Source: Proteus appendicitidis
GTDB lineage: Bacteria > Pseudomonadota > Gammaproteobacteria > Enterobacterales > Enterobacteriaceae
Reading direction: 5' to 3'
NCBI RefSeq assembly: GCF_030271835.1
Contig: NZ_CP127389.1
Span: 1,214,001-1,278,000 of the forward strand
DNA length: 64,000 bases
Shown: piece after piece, positions 10,801 through 17,833 of the stretch
Numbering within the stretch: position 1 is the first letter of the stretch
Layout: every line of letters starts with the position of its first letter
Translations under genes and position numbers: made by a program
Notes under the pieces: generated by a model
The model's database searches: none
What the model saw: only the letters and a program-made list of their open reading frames with translations
What the model was told of the DNA's origin: nothing

Positions 10801-13192
10801 TAAAGGCGGATTTCTTTACGCGCAAGCGATGGAAGAAAACAGTTATTACGAAGAGAAAAAGAAAAAATGTAGAAAATGGACTTTCTGCACATTCAAAAAA
10901 ACAGTTACTCAAACCTCTTATAATACAAATAATAAAGTCACCGAGTTTATTGCAAATGGCAATATTAATTTATTTGCTAAAGATGATATCACTTTAGAAG
11001 CTACTAAAATTGATACAGCAAAAAATGCCAAGTTAACCAGTAAAACAGGAAAAGTTAATTTTAAAGCAGTAAAAAACACTGCCTTTAAACAAGTTATTAC
11101 CAATTCAAAAGATATTTATATTACTCAGCGTGATCAGGGATATACCAAAGGAATATGGGTATTACCTGAACTTTATATTGGTGGAATGCTCACAATTGAT
11201 GCCCCAAAAGGCATAACTGCAGATATTAAAGCCCAAAAAGAGCAATCATTAGAACAAGCATTAACTGTTTTAAGTAATACACCAGAATATGCTTGGCTTA
11301 AAGATCTCCAACGTCAAGAAAATATTAATTGGAATTTAGTTAAAGACACTTATTCCAATTGGGATGATAAAACTCAGCAATTAAATCCTGTTGTCGGTGC
11401 GGTCATTGCTATCGCGGTAGGGGTTGCAACTTACGGTACTGCAACGGCGGCAACCATTGGTGGAATGGCAAGTGAAGCCACCATTGCGGCAGGCGCATCA
11501 GCCAGTGTGGCTTCAACAGCATCGGTTGTGGCACAAGCGGGTTTTGCCTCTTTAGTATCTCAAGCTGCAGTCTCTTTAGCTGAGAACAAAGGCAGTATTT
11601 ATAAAACTATTGAATCACTCGGTCGTAGCGATACTGTCAAGTCTGTCGTTACAAGTATGGTGGTTGCAGGGGCATTGCAAGGTCTTGACCAATTTATGGG
11701 TTGGGATCAGGCAATCCAAGGAGGAACCTTACCTTCAACAGGTAAGTTACTGCTTACTGATAACGCAACATGGAATCAAGTTGCACAGCGTGTTGCCTCA
11801 CACTCAGTCGTCAGTTCAACCCTGGGCACTGCCATTCAAGGCGGTAGTTTTATTGATAATTTTAAAACTGCACTATTAAGCAATATTGGCAGTCAATTCC
11901 ATGCAGAAGGTGCCAACCTAATTGGTGATAACGGTGCGGTATTAGGGCATGCAGGAAAGGTTTTAAGTCATGCCGTCGTGGCGGGTATTAGTGCAGAAAT
12001 TGCAGGAGGCAGTGTTACAGGAGCTGTCGCGGGTGCCTTAGCGGCAGAAATAGCGGCGATATCACTACAAAGTAAATTATTTGAGCCTAGTTATTTAAAT
12101 GAAACTGACAGACAAGTTGCATTAATTCAAGAGGCACTACAGGGCAATGAAGGAAAAACACAGCTCACTAAATTAATTGGTGCACTGACAGGCGCTATTG
12201 TGACTCGTAAGCCTGAGGGCGTATTTTCTGCGGCTAATTCTGCTGAGTTGGTTTATCGGCATAATTACAGTGAGCATATGTTTTCTAATTTAGCCTTAGA
12301 AAATAATAAAGATATGATCGCTGCTTCGAAGGGAGATGTTGCAGCAGCAGAAAGAGTTGTAAATCGACAAAATGCAGGAATGGTTGCAATCGCTTTTGGC
12401 TTAGGAGGAAGTGTAAGTTTTATTGCTGGTCATATTGTTATTGCAGCAACACCTGAACTTATCACTATTGCTCAAGTTGCATTTAATACCTGTAAAGCTA
12501 ACTGGGTTTATTGTACTAATCAGCTAGGTATTAATATTGCAGGGATATCGGCTCCAGAAGCAGCAATAGCAGGCGTCACTTTTGGCAGCGGTTATAAGGT
12601 GTTAGCAAGTTCAGAAGAAAGCGCTAAAGCTTTTTCTAGCATGTTAACTAATAGCTCAAAGTCTTTAATAACGTCAGGTAAATTAAATATTACTGCTATA
12701 AAACCGATAGTAGAACAAGAAAAATTATTAATAGCAGCAAATAAAAAAGTTATTGAAATAATCAACAACGGGGAACTTATAGCATATTCAGGAGTAACTA
12801 CGAATGGATATAAAGTATCTAATGGAGCCAAAACAGTAGTTTCTAAAAATGAATTAGAATATCCTATTGTTCAATCTAGGATTAATATTGATAATGGTAA
12901 CTTAAAGCGTGGTTGGGTACATGTGATTCATCGGCATTTTTCAGATAAAAATGCTAGCCAATTCACTATAAGTCAAGTAGATTTAAAGCTAATACTTCAA
13001 AGTAATGATATTTCAAAAATAAAAATTAGTAGAATCATCAATAGTAAAGATGAAAAATTGTATGAAAGAGTTATTATATTAGATAAATATATTGGTATTG
13101 ATAAATTTACTAAAAACTCAACGAATATCATAACAATTTTAACGGATAATTTGGGTAATTTAGTAACGGTAACGCCAGGAAGACTAAAATGA
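7805..13192 (+). CDS. cdiA: CdiA/FhaB-type two-partner secretion effector with C-terminal toxin
   Basis: About 1795 residues from the ATG at 7805, which has a GGAG ribosome-binding site; an upstream in-frame start at 7754 would overlap cdiB. Order of parts: a signal/anchor segment (about 10-33); a TPS secretion domain with the GVSHNQFHSF motif and NPNGI (about 45-300); sparse hemagglutinin-type beta-helix repeats; a DUF637 hydrophobic region (about 1190-1420); a variant pre-toxin motif ALENNKD near residue 1498 in place of VENN; a cytoplasm-entry-like segment containing CKANWVYC; and a C-terminal toxin with WVHVIHRHFSDK near residue 1708. It is much shorter than the 3000-plus residues of many enterobacterial CdiA proteins. 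The toxin activity is not recognised with certainty; the basic RHF core could suit a small RNase. It overlaps its immunity gene by ATGA. Confidence 0.88.
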   Translation: MDEKDISRKQRLISYSIIYLTAIYPLHPAWSSVITPSDKTIKISQQNTVPIINIATPNDTGVSHNQFHSFNVGKQGVVLNNATIPINTQLAKKVNANTNLKGNAAHLIINEVVGNGHSQLLGKLEVAGQQADVLIANPNGITCDGCSFINTPAITLTTGKPQFNPQGAYSAIEVKKGSVVVGKQGMNTVLQNYADIISRSIELNGKINAKNLSLMQGNNRIDFEKGMVNNLNGEGIKPTISIDTKALGGMYANQIRLVSTEKGVGVNLSDIQTTQNSMNLTVDGKITFNGNIQSEKDINVSSKELQINRDTKLKAKRDITLATHALTNHSEIISEKDMRLFADKLTNKGEKALVQAKDNLWVQKNAQGDPSSLIENQSATIKTEKGDLIIRTKKLVNESITPLFKEIKQEPDSKLSINIGNHLLSPSRSPTDDFLLVILFPELKDFSDKKWFDILDLKNNGGVNVERLYFEKSEQYVPSVISSGNNLYIQSNEFINNQSRIIANNNLIATGSNAKLYYYRSGYLNKWDVYSHDNSKFYYRDDIVKYKLDEAKFNKISHFVPFVKTGSHYEFSVNDVSDYIIKAGNNLVLDFKNSIDLERKLPSTGKEIKKFRGLSDFENAILAKNILLNANNMNISLNLTAKDSLSIIADKNININNSELLADENISLTATDAINFENIDVAAKYFSTTTKKGDISHLFNPTTFYTLKGIKSPYIDISEKIDFHSGKNIDISNVIINKSNEINLFALENIKINRDESFLFNLVPFIRDSGYIPDFLINMGVWDSNNNIVFTSGKDIISQGIKYNSDKAITFNAGQDIFLSSKSIKEADPFFSDIHYPQLQSKLFSDNNLILNAARDIDLSSTVLNSKDKVIALAGRSIKLGANAYSAIKDPHEDAQDIQYATTAITGNKGISIASSGTLITEGSVFKSEGDVTISSGGNIQLGSVQTHFRKKVGSKLEDLRKQISTEINSGNNLTLLSEGSILFQASKLTANKEMDIAAKGGFLYAQAMEENSYYEEKKKKCRKWTFCTFKKTVTQTSYNTNNKVTEFIANGNINLFAKDDITLEATKIDTAKNAKLTSKTGKVNFKAVKNTAFKQVITNSKDIYITQRDQGYTKGIWVLPELYIGGMLTIDAPKGITADIKAQKEQSLEQALTVLSNTPEYAWLKDLQRQENINWNLVKDTYSNWDDKTQQLNPVVGAVIAIAVGVATYGTATAATIGGMASEATIAAGASASVASTASVVAQAGFASLVSQAAVSLAENKGSIYKTIESLGRSDTVKSVVTSMVVAGALQGLDQFMGWDQAIQGGTLPSTGKLLLTDNATWNQVAQRVASHSVVSSTLGTAIQGGSFIDNFKTALLSNIGSQFHAEGANLIGDNGAVLGHAGKVLSHAVVAGISAEIAGGSVTGAVAGALAAEIAAISLQSKLFEPSYLNETDRQVALIQEALQGNEGKTQLTKLIGALTGAIVTRKPEGVFSAANSAELVYRHNYSEHMFSNLALENNKDMIAASKGDVAAAERVVNRQNAGMVAIAFGLGGSVSFIAGHIVIAATPELITIAQVAFNTCKANWVYCTNQLGINIAGISAPEAAIAGVTFGSGYKVLASSEESAKAFSSMLTNSSKSLITSGKLNITAIKPIVEQEKLLIAANKKVIEIINNGELIAYSGVTTNGYKVSNGAKTVVSKNELEYPIVQSRINIDNGNLKRGWVHVIHRHFSDKNASQFTISQVDLKLILQSNDISKIKISRIINSKDEKLYERVIILDKYIGIDKFTKNSTNIITILTDNLGNLVTVTPGRLK

Positions 13193-13521
13193 AATTAATT
13201 GGTTCTAGAAAAGAAATGATTATTAAGGATAGGTTAATTAAAAATGAAGGTTCTATTCTAAAAAATGAAAAAATTAATTGTCTTTTAAAAAATAGATTCT
13301 CTAATATAATAAGTGTATATTGTTTGGAGCATGTTTTAGAAGAAGATTATGATCTGTATACATTATTAGTTAATAAAGATTCTATTGTTGAGTTTGAATT
13401 ATCTAGATTTAATGGTGAATTTAAAGATATCAATATATCATCATTAGATTTATATTCAAAAAAAATAAAGGATAAAAAATTAAGGTTAAAACTACTTGTT
13501 GCGGTAAATTTACCAAAATAG
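13189..13521 (+). CDS. cdiI: Putative CdiI immunity protein for the adjacent CdiA toxin
   Basis: A 110-residue lysine-rich, soluble protein with no recognised family. Its ATG overlaps the cdiA stop codon (ATGA), the classic arrangement for a toxin/immunity pair, so the immunity role is inferred from position. The central part (IISVYCLEHVLEEDYDLYTLLV) and acidic patches would suit binding to a basic toxin. Its last codons sit at the edge of a duplicated DNA segment that begins about 13514, so the C-terminus may have been trimmed or replaced by recombination. Confidence 0.75.
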   Translation: MKLIGSRKEMIIKDRLIKNEGSILKNEKINCLLKNRFSNIISVYCLEHVLEEDYDLYTLLVNKDSIVEFELSRFNGEFKDINISSLDLYSKKIKDKKLRLKLLVAVNLPK

Positions 13522-13688
13522 GTAACTGTTTTCGTTTTATTGTTCCAACTATTTATGCAACGATAGAAGATATTCCTGAAGAGTTAAGAAAATATATTGT
13601 AGTCTCTGATAGTCTTGATTTTACCAAAGATAGATTGCTTGATAATAATAAAATTAGCGATTATTTTACTCGCATGTATTCAGAATAA
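13521..13688 (+). pseudogene. 3' fragment of a 200-aa type immunity gene (repeat copy A)
   Basis: Directly after the cdiI stop codon, the DNA matches the last 55 or so codons of the immunity gene at 15142-15744 almost base for base. It includes the YFTRMYSE ending and the same stop context. No start or 5' part is present. It is a remnant of an older immunity gene left when the cdiA C-terminus was exchanged. The same tail recurs at 15577-15744 and 17273-17442. Confidence 0.8.
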
Positions 13689-13730
13689 ATAAATTAGCTA
13701 CTAATTTTTAATAGAAATATTAATCAATCC

Positions 13731-13781
13731 AAAACCATTACTTAATATTATTTTAAAAATAATAATTAGGTGGTGGTTTTT
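13731..13781 (+). terminator. Repeated hairpin terminator, copy A
   Basis: AAAACCATTACTTAATATT faces AATAATTAGGTGGTGGTTTT, forming a long stem with several G-T wobble pairs followed by T-rich sequence. The same element follows the related immunity genes at 15787, 17485 and 18115. Confidence 0.75.
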
Positions 13782-13797
13782 ATTTAAAAATACTTAA

Positions 13798-13979
13798 ATG
13801 GATAAATATTCTGGAGAAAGGAAAGCGCTGAGATTTTACCAAGTGATGTTAAATCAAAAACTCTATAACTAGGTGTTCCTGCAAGAACAACCAAAGAACA
13901 ATGGGATGTAATTAATAGTTCTATTAAAAATGCATCGTCAAAAAATATAAAAGTTAATATTACGATTATTGAGGAATAG
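13798..13979 (+). pseudogene. Decayed toxin C-terminal fragment (copy A)
   Basis: Frame-corrected translation gives MDKYSGER, then SAEILPSDVKSKTL, a stop, then LGVPARTTKEQWDVIN and a tail ending NITIIEE. The TTKEQW..IN..I pattern followed by a short hydrophobic strand is common at the ends of polymorphic-toxin domains of CdiA/FHA proteins. Compared with copy B it lacks four bases after GAGAAAG, causing a frameshift, and shares an in-frame TAA with copies B and C. It cannot make a toxin. It directly precedes its likely immunity gene at 13983. Confidence 0.6.
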
Positions 13980-13982
13980 TAT

Positions 13983-14249
13983 ATGTTTAAATTAAAAAAT
14001 AATAAATTAAGAGCAAGTGTTTATTATAATGATGCTTATTATATTTTATTAACTTTTTCTGGCCACTTTCTATATATAATGGATCTAAAAAAAGGCTATA
14101 AAGTTTTACCTAATGATATTCTTGATGAAGAATTAGGTTATTATGCAAAACTCGCTCTGATTAAAAGTGAGCAAATTAAAGGAAATTCAGATCAGTTTCA
14201 TCAAATGTATAATGATAAAAAATCTTATCAAGACTGGATAAAAAAATAA
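13983..14249 (+). CDS. Orphan immunity-like protein, 88 aa
   Basis: A small soluble protein of unrecognised family (N-terminus MFKLKNNKLRASVYY, core TFSGHFLYIMDLKKGYKVLP). It starts three bases after the toxin remnant's stop codon, so it is probably the immunity gene of that lost toxin. An intact reading frame next to a dead toxin suggests it may be kept to neutralise toxin from relatives. A second, frameshifted copy lies at 16053-16309. Function is inferred from context only. Confidence 0.55.
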   Translation: MFKLKNNKLRASVYYNDAYYILLTFSGHFLYIMDLKKGYKVLPNDILDEELGYYAKLALIKSEQIKGNSDQFHQMYNDKKSYQDWIKK

Positions 14250-14293
14250 TCAAACAGTATGATTATAAAAATAAAACAGCACTTTTTAATAAT

Positions 14294-14488
14294 ATGAATC
14301 GATGTAGCTTAGATCTTACAGATGATGAAATTACTATTAGTCCTCTAAACCATTTACGTATGGATCATTGGGTAGGTGAGGGAATACCCGATAGTGCAAT
14401 TATTACATTAAAAACTAATTGTAGTGATGAGGTTTTAGGTGCCTCAATAAAAGAAGCTTTTACGCGTTGTATTAGTCGTAAAATTTAA
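14294..14488 (+). pseudogene. C-terminal fragment of a DUF1436/CdiI-type immunity protein
   Basis: A 64-codon open frame whose product (LNHLRMDHWVGEG, IPDSAIITLK, SDEVLGASIKEAF) resembles the C-terminal half of the DUF1436 contact-dependent inhibition immunity family. In that family a W..G...IPD...I.L....SDEELG.AL..AL.RC pattern is typical. The N-terminal half is absent. A shorter, more decayed copy lies at 16352-16447. It could be translated but is shorter than a full immunity protein; the family assignment is from memory of the motif. Confidence 0.5.
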
Positions 14489-14540
14489 ATGGATACTAAA
14501 TAAAAATAATTATGCTAATAATTAACAAAGAATAGCAATA

Positions 14541-14896
14541 ATTACCTGAACTTTATATTGACGGAAAGCTAACGATTGATGTGCCTAAAGGTATAACTGC
14601 GGATATTAAAGCCCAAAAAGAGCAATCACTAGAACAGGCATTAACGGTTTCGCTTCTTTAGTTTCGCAAGCAGTTGTGTCTTTACCCTAAACAGGCAAGT
14701 TATTGCTTACTGATAATGCCACATGGAATCAAGTTGCACAGCGTGTTGCCTCACACTCAGTCGTCAGTTTAACCCTGGGTACTGCCATTCAAGACGGTAG
14801 TTTTATTGATAATTTTAAAACTGCACTATTAAGCAATATTGGCAGTCAATTCCATGCAGAAGGTGCCAACCTAATTGGTGATAACGGTGCGTATTA
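14541..14896 (+). pseudogene. Mosaic partial duplicate of the cdiA DUF637 region
   Basis: Three blocks match cdiA in order: 14541-14650 to 11161-11270, 14651-14683 to about 11546-11579, and 14684-14896 to 11731-11945. Two internal deletions of roughly 275 and 150 bases separate them. The third block is about 96 percent identical by eye; the first about 90 percent. A one-base deletion (GCGGTA to GCGTA) at the right end breaks the frame into the following toxin segment. It is an orphan cdiA-CT module head, not a working gene. Confidence 0.85.
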
Positions 14897-15126
14897 GGTG
14901 ATGCTAGAGTTGGAACAAAAACAGTACACTGTGATTATATTGTGGAGGATGTGGTGAAGTATTAGCGGCAGATCAGTTGATTCGAAAGGGGATAAAACCT
15001 CAAGATATTAGAATTTCTCAGGCATATCGCCCCAGAAAAGCTTACGGTTATGATTTATCTACTATGCCAGAAGAAGCATTTGTTGATACATGTAAAAATT
15101 GTATTAGAGTTTTTTTAGATGATTAG
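14897..15126 (+). pseudogene. Orphan CdiA toxin C-terminus with two CxxC pairs (frame disrupted)
   Basis: After correcting the frameshift near 14896 and another near 14940, the sequence reads through GDARVGTKTVHCDYI to CGGCGEVLAADQL and ends PEEAFVDTCKNCIRVFLDD. CGGC and CKNC look like a zinc-binding pair. The segment is fused to the cdiA-like DUF637 fragment, which is the architecture of orphan cdiA-CT modules. The toxin class is not identified; zinc-dependent deaminase or nuclease folds are possible. The likely cognate immunity gene starts 15 bases downstream. Confidence 0.55.
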
Positions 15127-15141
15127 CACTAGGGAGTATAT

Positions 15142-15744
15142 ATGGGATTGTTACTTGATATAAACTGGTATCCTAGTCAAGCAAGAAATCATTCATGGAT
15201 TGCTATGGATAAAAATGGATGTATTTCAATGATGCTAAATAATGGGTATGGATGGTTACCTAAATGTATATTAAAAATAAATAATATAAAAGAATCTCTT
15301 AATGATTTATGTGAATATATCGATGGAGACTCTGAAAAATATAGTAATGATGTAAATAAAAAAGGTGAGTACCTTATAGACCTATATTCTAGCTGGGTAT
15401 ATAAAAAATATAAAAATAAACAAGAAATAATTAATAGTTTTAATTTTAGGTTAGAAAATAAAAAAAATTGTGATGCTGAATTAGCAACTAAAATGGGAAT
15501 GTTTTATTTTGAAGCATTAGAGGGACAATCTATAGGAGAAGATTATCCCATTGGCTATGAAGGTGAAACCCAAATGGGTGACTATTTTCGTTTTATTATT
15601 CCAACTATTTATGCAACGATAGAAGATATTCCTGAAGAGTTAAGAAAATATATTGTAGTCTCTGATAGTGTTGATTTTACTAAAGATAGATTGCTCGATA
15701 ACAATAAAATTAGCGATTATTTTACTCGCATGTATTCAGAATAA
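15142..15744 (+). CDS. Putative orphan CdiI-type immunity protein, 200 aa
   Basis: An intact 200-residue soluble protein of unrecognised family, starting after a GGGAG ribosome-binding site 15 bases beyond the orphan toxin segment. Features: NHSWIAMDKNG, GWLPK, a conserved CEYIDGDSEKY block, an aromatic/acidic middle, and a C-terminal half with EDYPIGYEGETQMGDYFRF. A diverged paralogue, now broken, lies at 16838-17442, and its 3' tail is duplicated at 13521. Immunity function is inferred from position behind a toxin module. Confidence 0.65.
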   Translation: MGLLLDINWYPSQARNHSWIAMDKNGCISMMLNNGYGWLPKCILKINNIKESLNDLCEYIDGDSEKYSNDVNKKGEYLIDLYSSWVYKKYKNKQEIINSFNFRLENKKNCDAELATKMGMFYFEALEGQSIGEDYPIGYEGETQMGDYFRFIIPTIYATIEDIPEELRKYIVVSDSVDFTKDRLLDNNKISDYFTRMYSE

Positions 15745-15786
15745 ATAAATTAGCTACTAATTTTTAATAGAAATATTAATCAAGCC

Positions 15787-15837
15787 AAAACCATTACTTA
15801 ATATTATTTTAAAAATAATAATTAGGTGGTGGTTTTT
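15787..15837 (+). terminator. Repeated hairpin terminator, copy B
   Basis: Same stem as at 13731, 43 bases after the stop of the 200-aa immunity gene, ending in a T-run. Confidence 0.75.
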
Positions 15838-15853
15838 ATTTAAAAATACTTAA

Positions 15854-16050
15854 ATGGATAAATATTCTGGAGAAAGAAAGGAAAGTGCTGAGATTTTATC
15901 AAGTTATGTTAAATCAAAAACTCTATAATTAGGGGAGCCTGCAAGAACAACCAAAGAACAACCAAAGAACAATGGGATTTAATTAATAGTTCTATTAAAA
16001 ATGCATAGTCAAAAAATATAAAAGTTAATATTACGATTATTGAGGAGTAA
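15854..16050 (+). pseudogene. Decayed toxin C-terminal fragment (copy B)
   Basis: Reads MDKYSGERKESAEILSSYV then KSKTL, stop, LGEPARTTKEQ, an extra tandem copy of ACCAAAGAACA, and WDLINSSIKNA, stop, then the NITIIEE end. This copy retains the frame through SGERKESAEIL that copy A lost. It keeps the shared TAA and has an added TAG. It is non-functional. Confidence 0.6.
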
Positions 16051-16052
16051 TT

Positions 16053-16309
16053 AATGTTTTTATCCAAAAAAATACACTAGAGGCAAGAGTTTATTGTAAT
16101 GGTGATTACTATATTTTAGTCACATTTTCCGGATATTCCATTTACATAATGGATTTAAAAAGAGGCTATAAAGTTTTACCTAATAATATTATTGATGATG
16201 AATTAGGTTATTATGTAAAAAAGATTATGCTATTATGAAAAATGGGAAACAATATCATCGTTATATGAAAGAGATTATTGCTTTATCAAATATTGAGATA
16301 ATTAAATGA
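16053..16309 (+). pseudogene. Broken copy of the 88-aa immunity gene
   Basis: Matches 13983-14249 over most of its length (for example YIMDLKRGYKVLPNNIIDDELGYY in another frame) but reaches a stop after eight codons. It carries further frame changes near 16220. It occupies the same position relative to the toxin remnant as the intact copy. Confidence 0.7.
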
Positions 16310-16351
16310 TAGTTTATAGATGGAATATTAGATTAATAAATTATATATAAC

Positions 16352-16447
16352 AATGCAATTATAACGTTAAAAATCCATTATATTGACAAAGTATTAATCG
16401 CTTCAATAAAAAAAGCTTTTAGGCGTTGTATTAGTTGTGAAGTTTAA
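16352..16447 (+). pseudogene. Remnant of the DUF1436/CdiI-type gene (copy B)
   Basis: Encodes NAIITLK, then VLIASIKKAFRRCIS, aligned with the end of the frame at 14294-14488. Only about 31 codons remain and there is no start. Confidence 0.55.
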
Positions 16448-16493
16448 TTAGCTGATATTATATTAATAATGTTTATTTTAAGAGATAAAAATA

Positions 16494-16826
16494 ATGACTA
16501 AAAATGAAATATACATAGATATGATGTATTGGATTTTGCCTCAATTAAGAAATATTCAGTCTAGAGGAATGATAGCAAAAGCAAAAGATAAATCTTGTTA
16601 TTACGAATTACAGTTAATTCATAATTTACCAAAAAAAATACTTAATCAAAATTTTGATGAAAGTGATATTTCATTTTTAAATTTTCAAGCTAAAACATAT
16701 ACTGAAAAATGCAATTCAAAAATAAGTATATTATATGATGGTAATATCAAGTATATTAAAATGTTATTTAACTTGGTTCCTAATGAATTACGTCATCAAT
16801 TACGATGGGATGGACCTATTAATTAA
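16494..16826 (+). CDS. Putative orphan immunity protein, 110 aa
   Basis: An intact reading frame in the cassette array. The protein (MMYWILPQLRNIQSRGM, KDKSCYYELQLIHNLP) looks soluble and helical. I do not recognise the family with confidence, but the LP.LRN...KSCY.E..L.HN pattern is reminiscent of immunity proteins found beside CdiA toxins. No toxin fragment directly precedes it, so it would be a stand-alone immunity gene. It is followed after 11 bases by the broken 200-aa type gene. Confidence 0.5.
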   Translation: MTKNEIYIDMMYWILPQLRNIQSRGMIAKAKDKSCYYELQLIHNLPKKILNQNFDESDISFLNFQAKTYTEKCNSKISILYDGNIKYIKMLFNLVPNELRHQLRWDGPIN

Positions 16827-16837
16827 AATAAGGATAT

Positions 16838-17442
16838 ATGGCTTTATCTCTAATTTCAGAATGGGTACCAGGTTCATCTTACACATATGCGTGGGTTGCC
16901 ATGGATAATCAAGGGTATTTAGAAAAAATGTATAATAACAATAGTGGGTGGTTACCTAAAGCACTATTATCGATACCTGATATTAAATTATATTTGGATG
17001 ACTTATCTGAATATATTGATGGTGAATCAGAAAAATACAACAATAAAATAAATAAGAATGCTAACTATATTGTTGATTTATATTTAAGTTATACTTATAG
17101 AAAATATGACAAATCAAAAATAATAAAAGAATTTGATTTTGAATTTAAAAATGGGATAGGAATCATTCTGATGCGGGAATAGGGGCTAAAATGGGAATGT
17201 TTTATTTTTAAGCATTAGAGGAGCAATCTATAGGAGAAGATTATCCCATTGGCTATGAGGGTGAAACAAAAATGGGTGACTATTTTCGTTTTATTGTTCC
17301 AACTATTTATGCAACGATAGAAGATATTCTAGAAGAGTTAAGAAAATATATTGTAGTTTCTGATAGTCTTGATTTTACCAAAGATAGATTGCTCGATAAT
17401 AATAAAATTAGCGATTATTTTACTCGCATGTATTCAGAATAA
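16838..17442 (+). pseudogene. Broken paralogue of the 200-aa immunity gene
   Basis: The first 114 codons are open (GWLPKALLS, LSEYIDGESEKYNN) after an AAGGAT ribosome-binding site. They diverge clearly from 15142-15744 at the amino-acid level while keeping the fold pattern. A frameshift near 17155 and a GAA to TAA change near 17208 disrupt the rest, which is nearly identical to the other copy from MGDYFRF to the stop. The sharp change from diverged 5' half to identical 3' half indicates recombination within the gene. Confidence 0.75.
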
Positions 17443-17484
17443 ACAAATTAGCTACTAATTTTTAATAGAAATATTAATCAAGCC

Positions 17485-17534
17485 AAAACCATTACTTAAT
17501 ATTATTTTAAAAATAATAATTAGGTGGTGGTTTT
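17485..17534 (+). terminator. Repeated hairpin terminator, copy C
   Basis: Same AAAACCATTACTTAATATT stem and GGTGGTGGTTTTT arm as copies A and B. Confidence 0.75.
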
Positions 17535-17551
17535 TATTTAAAAATACTTAA

Positions 17552-17833
17552 ATGGATAAATATTCTGGAGAAAGAAAGGAAAGTGCTGAGATTTTACCAA
17601 GTTATGTTAAATCAAAAACTCTATAATTAGGTGTGCCTGCAAGAACAACCAAAGAATAATGGGATGTAATAAATATTTTTATAGAAAAATTATTGAAAAA
17701 CCCATCCACAATTAAAACCGAATTATCTAGAGGTGGAATTGAATATAGATTACCTAATGGGCAAGGTGTTCGATATAATGCAGATGATTCTTTTTCCGGT
17801 TTTCTTGATCCTAAAAGAGGTAATAACTCATGA
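17552..17833 (+). pseudogene. Hybrid decayed toxin tail (copy C joined to a different toxin end)
   Basis: The first 115 bases match copies A and B (MDKYSGERKESAEIL, KSKTL, stop, LGVPARTTKE, stop, WDVIN). Then, in the same frame, the sequence changes to a different toxin ending containing NPSTIKTELSRGGIEYRL and NADDSFSGFLDPKRGNNS. The G-GVRYN-DGSF-GFLDP type ending is common to several CdiA toxins. Its stop overlaps the next gene by ATGA, as in working toxin/immunity pairs. Two in-frame stops make it inactive. Confidence 0.6.

Noticed and set aside
7805-13192. Interpretation as the Proteus hemolysin HpmA.
   Set aside because: The TPS domain is shared, but the protein has a DUF637 region, an ENN-type pre-toxin motif and an immunity gene overlapping its stop, which fit CdiA rather than a pore-forming hemolysin.
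14294-14897. Treating the short open frames at 14294 and 14703 as intact genes.
   Set aside because: The first matches only the C-terminal half of an immunity family; the second is a piece of the duplicated cdiA DUF637 region opened by chance at an internal ATG.
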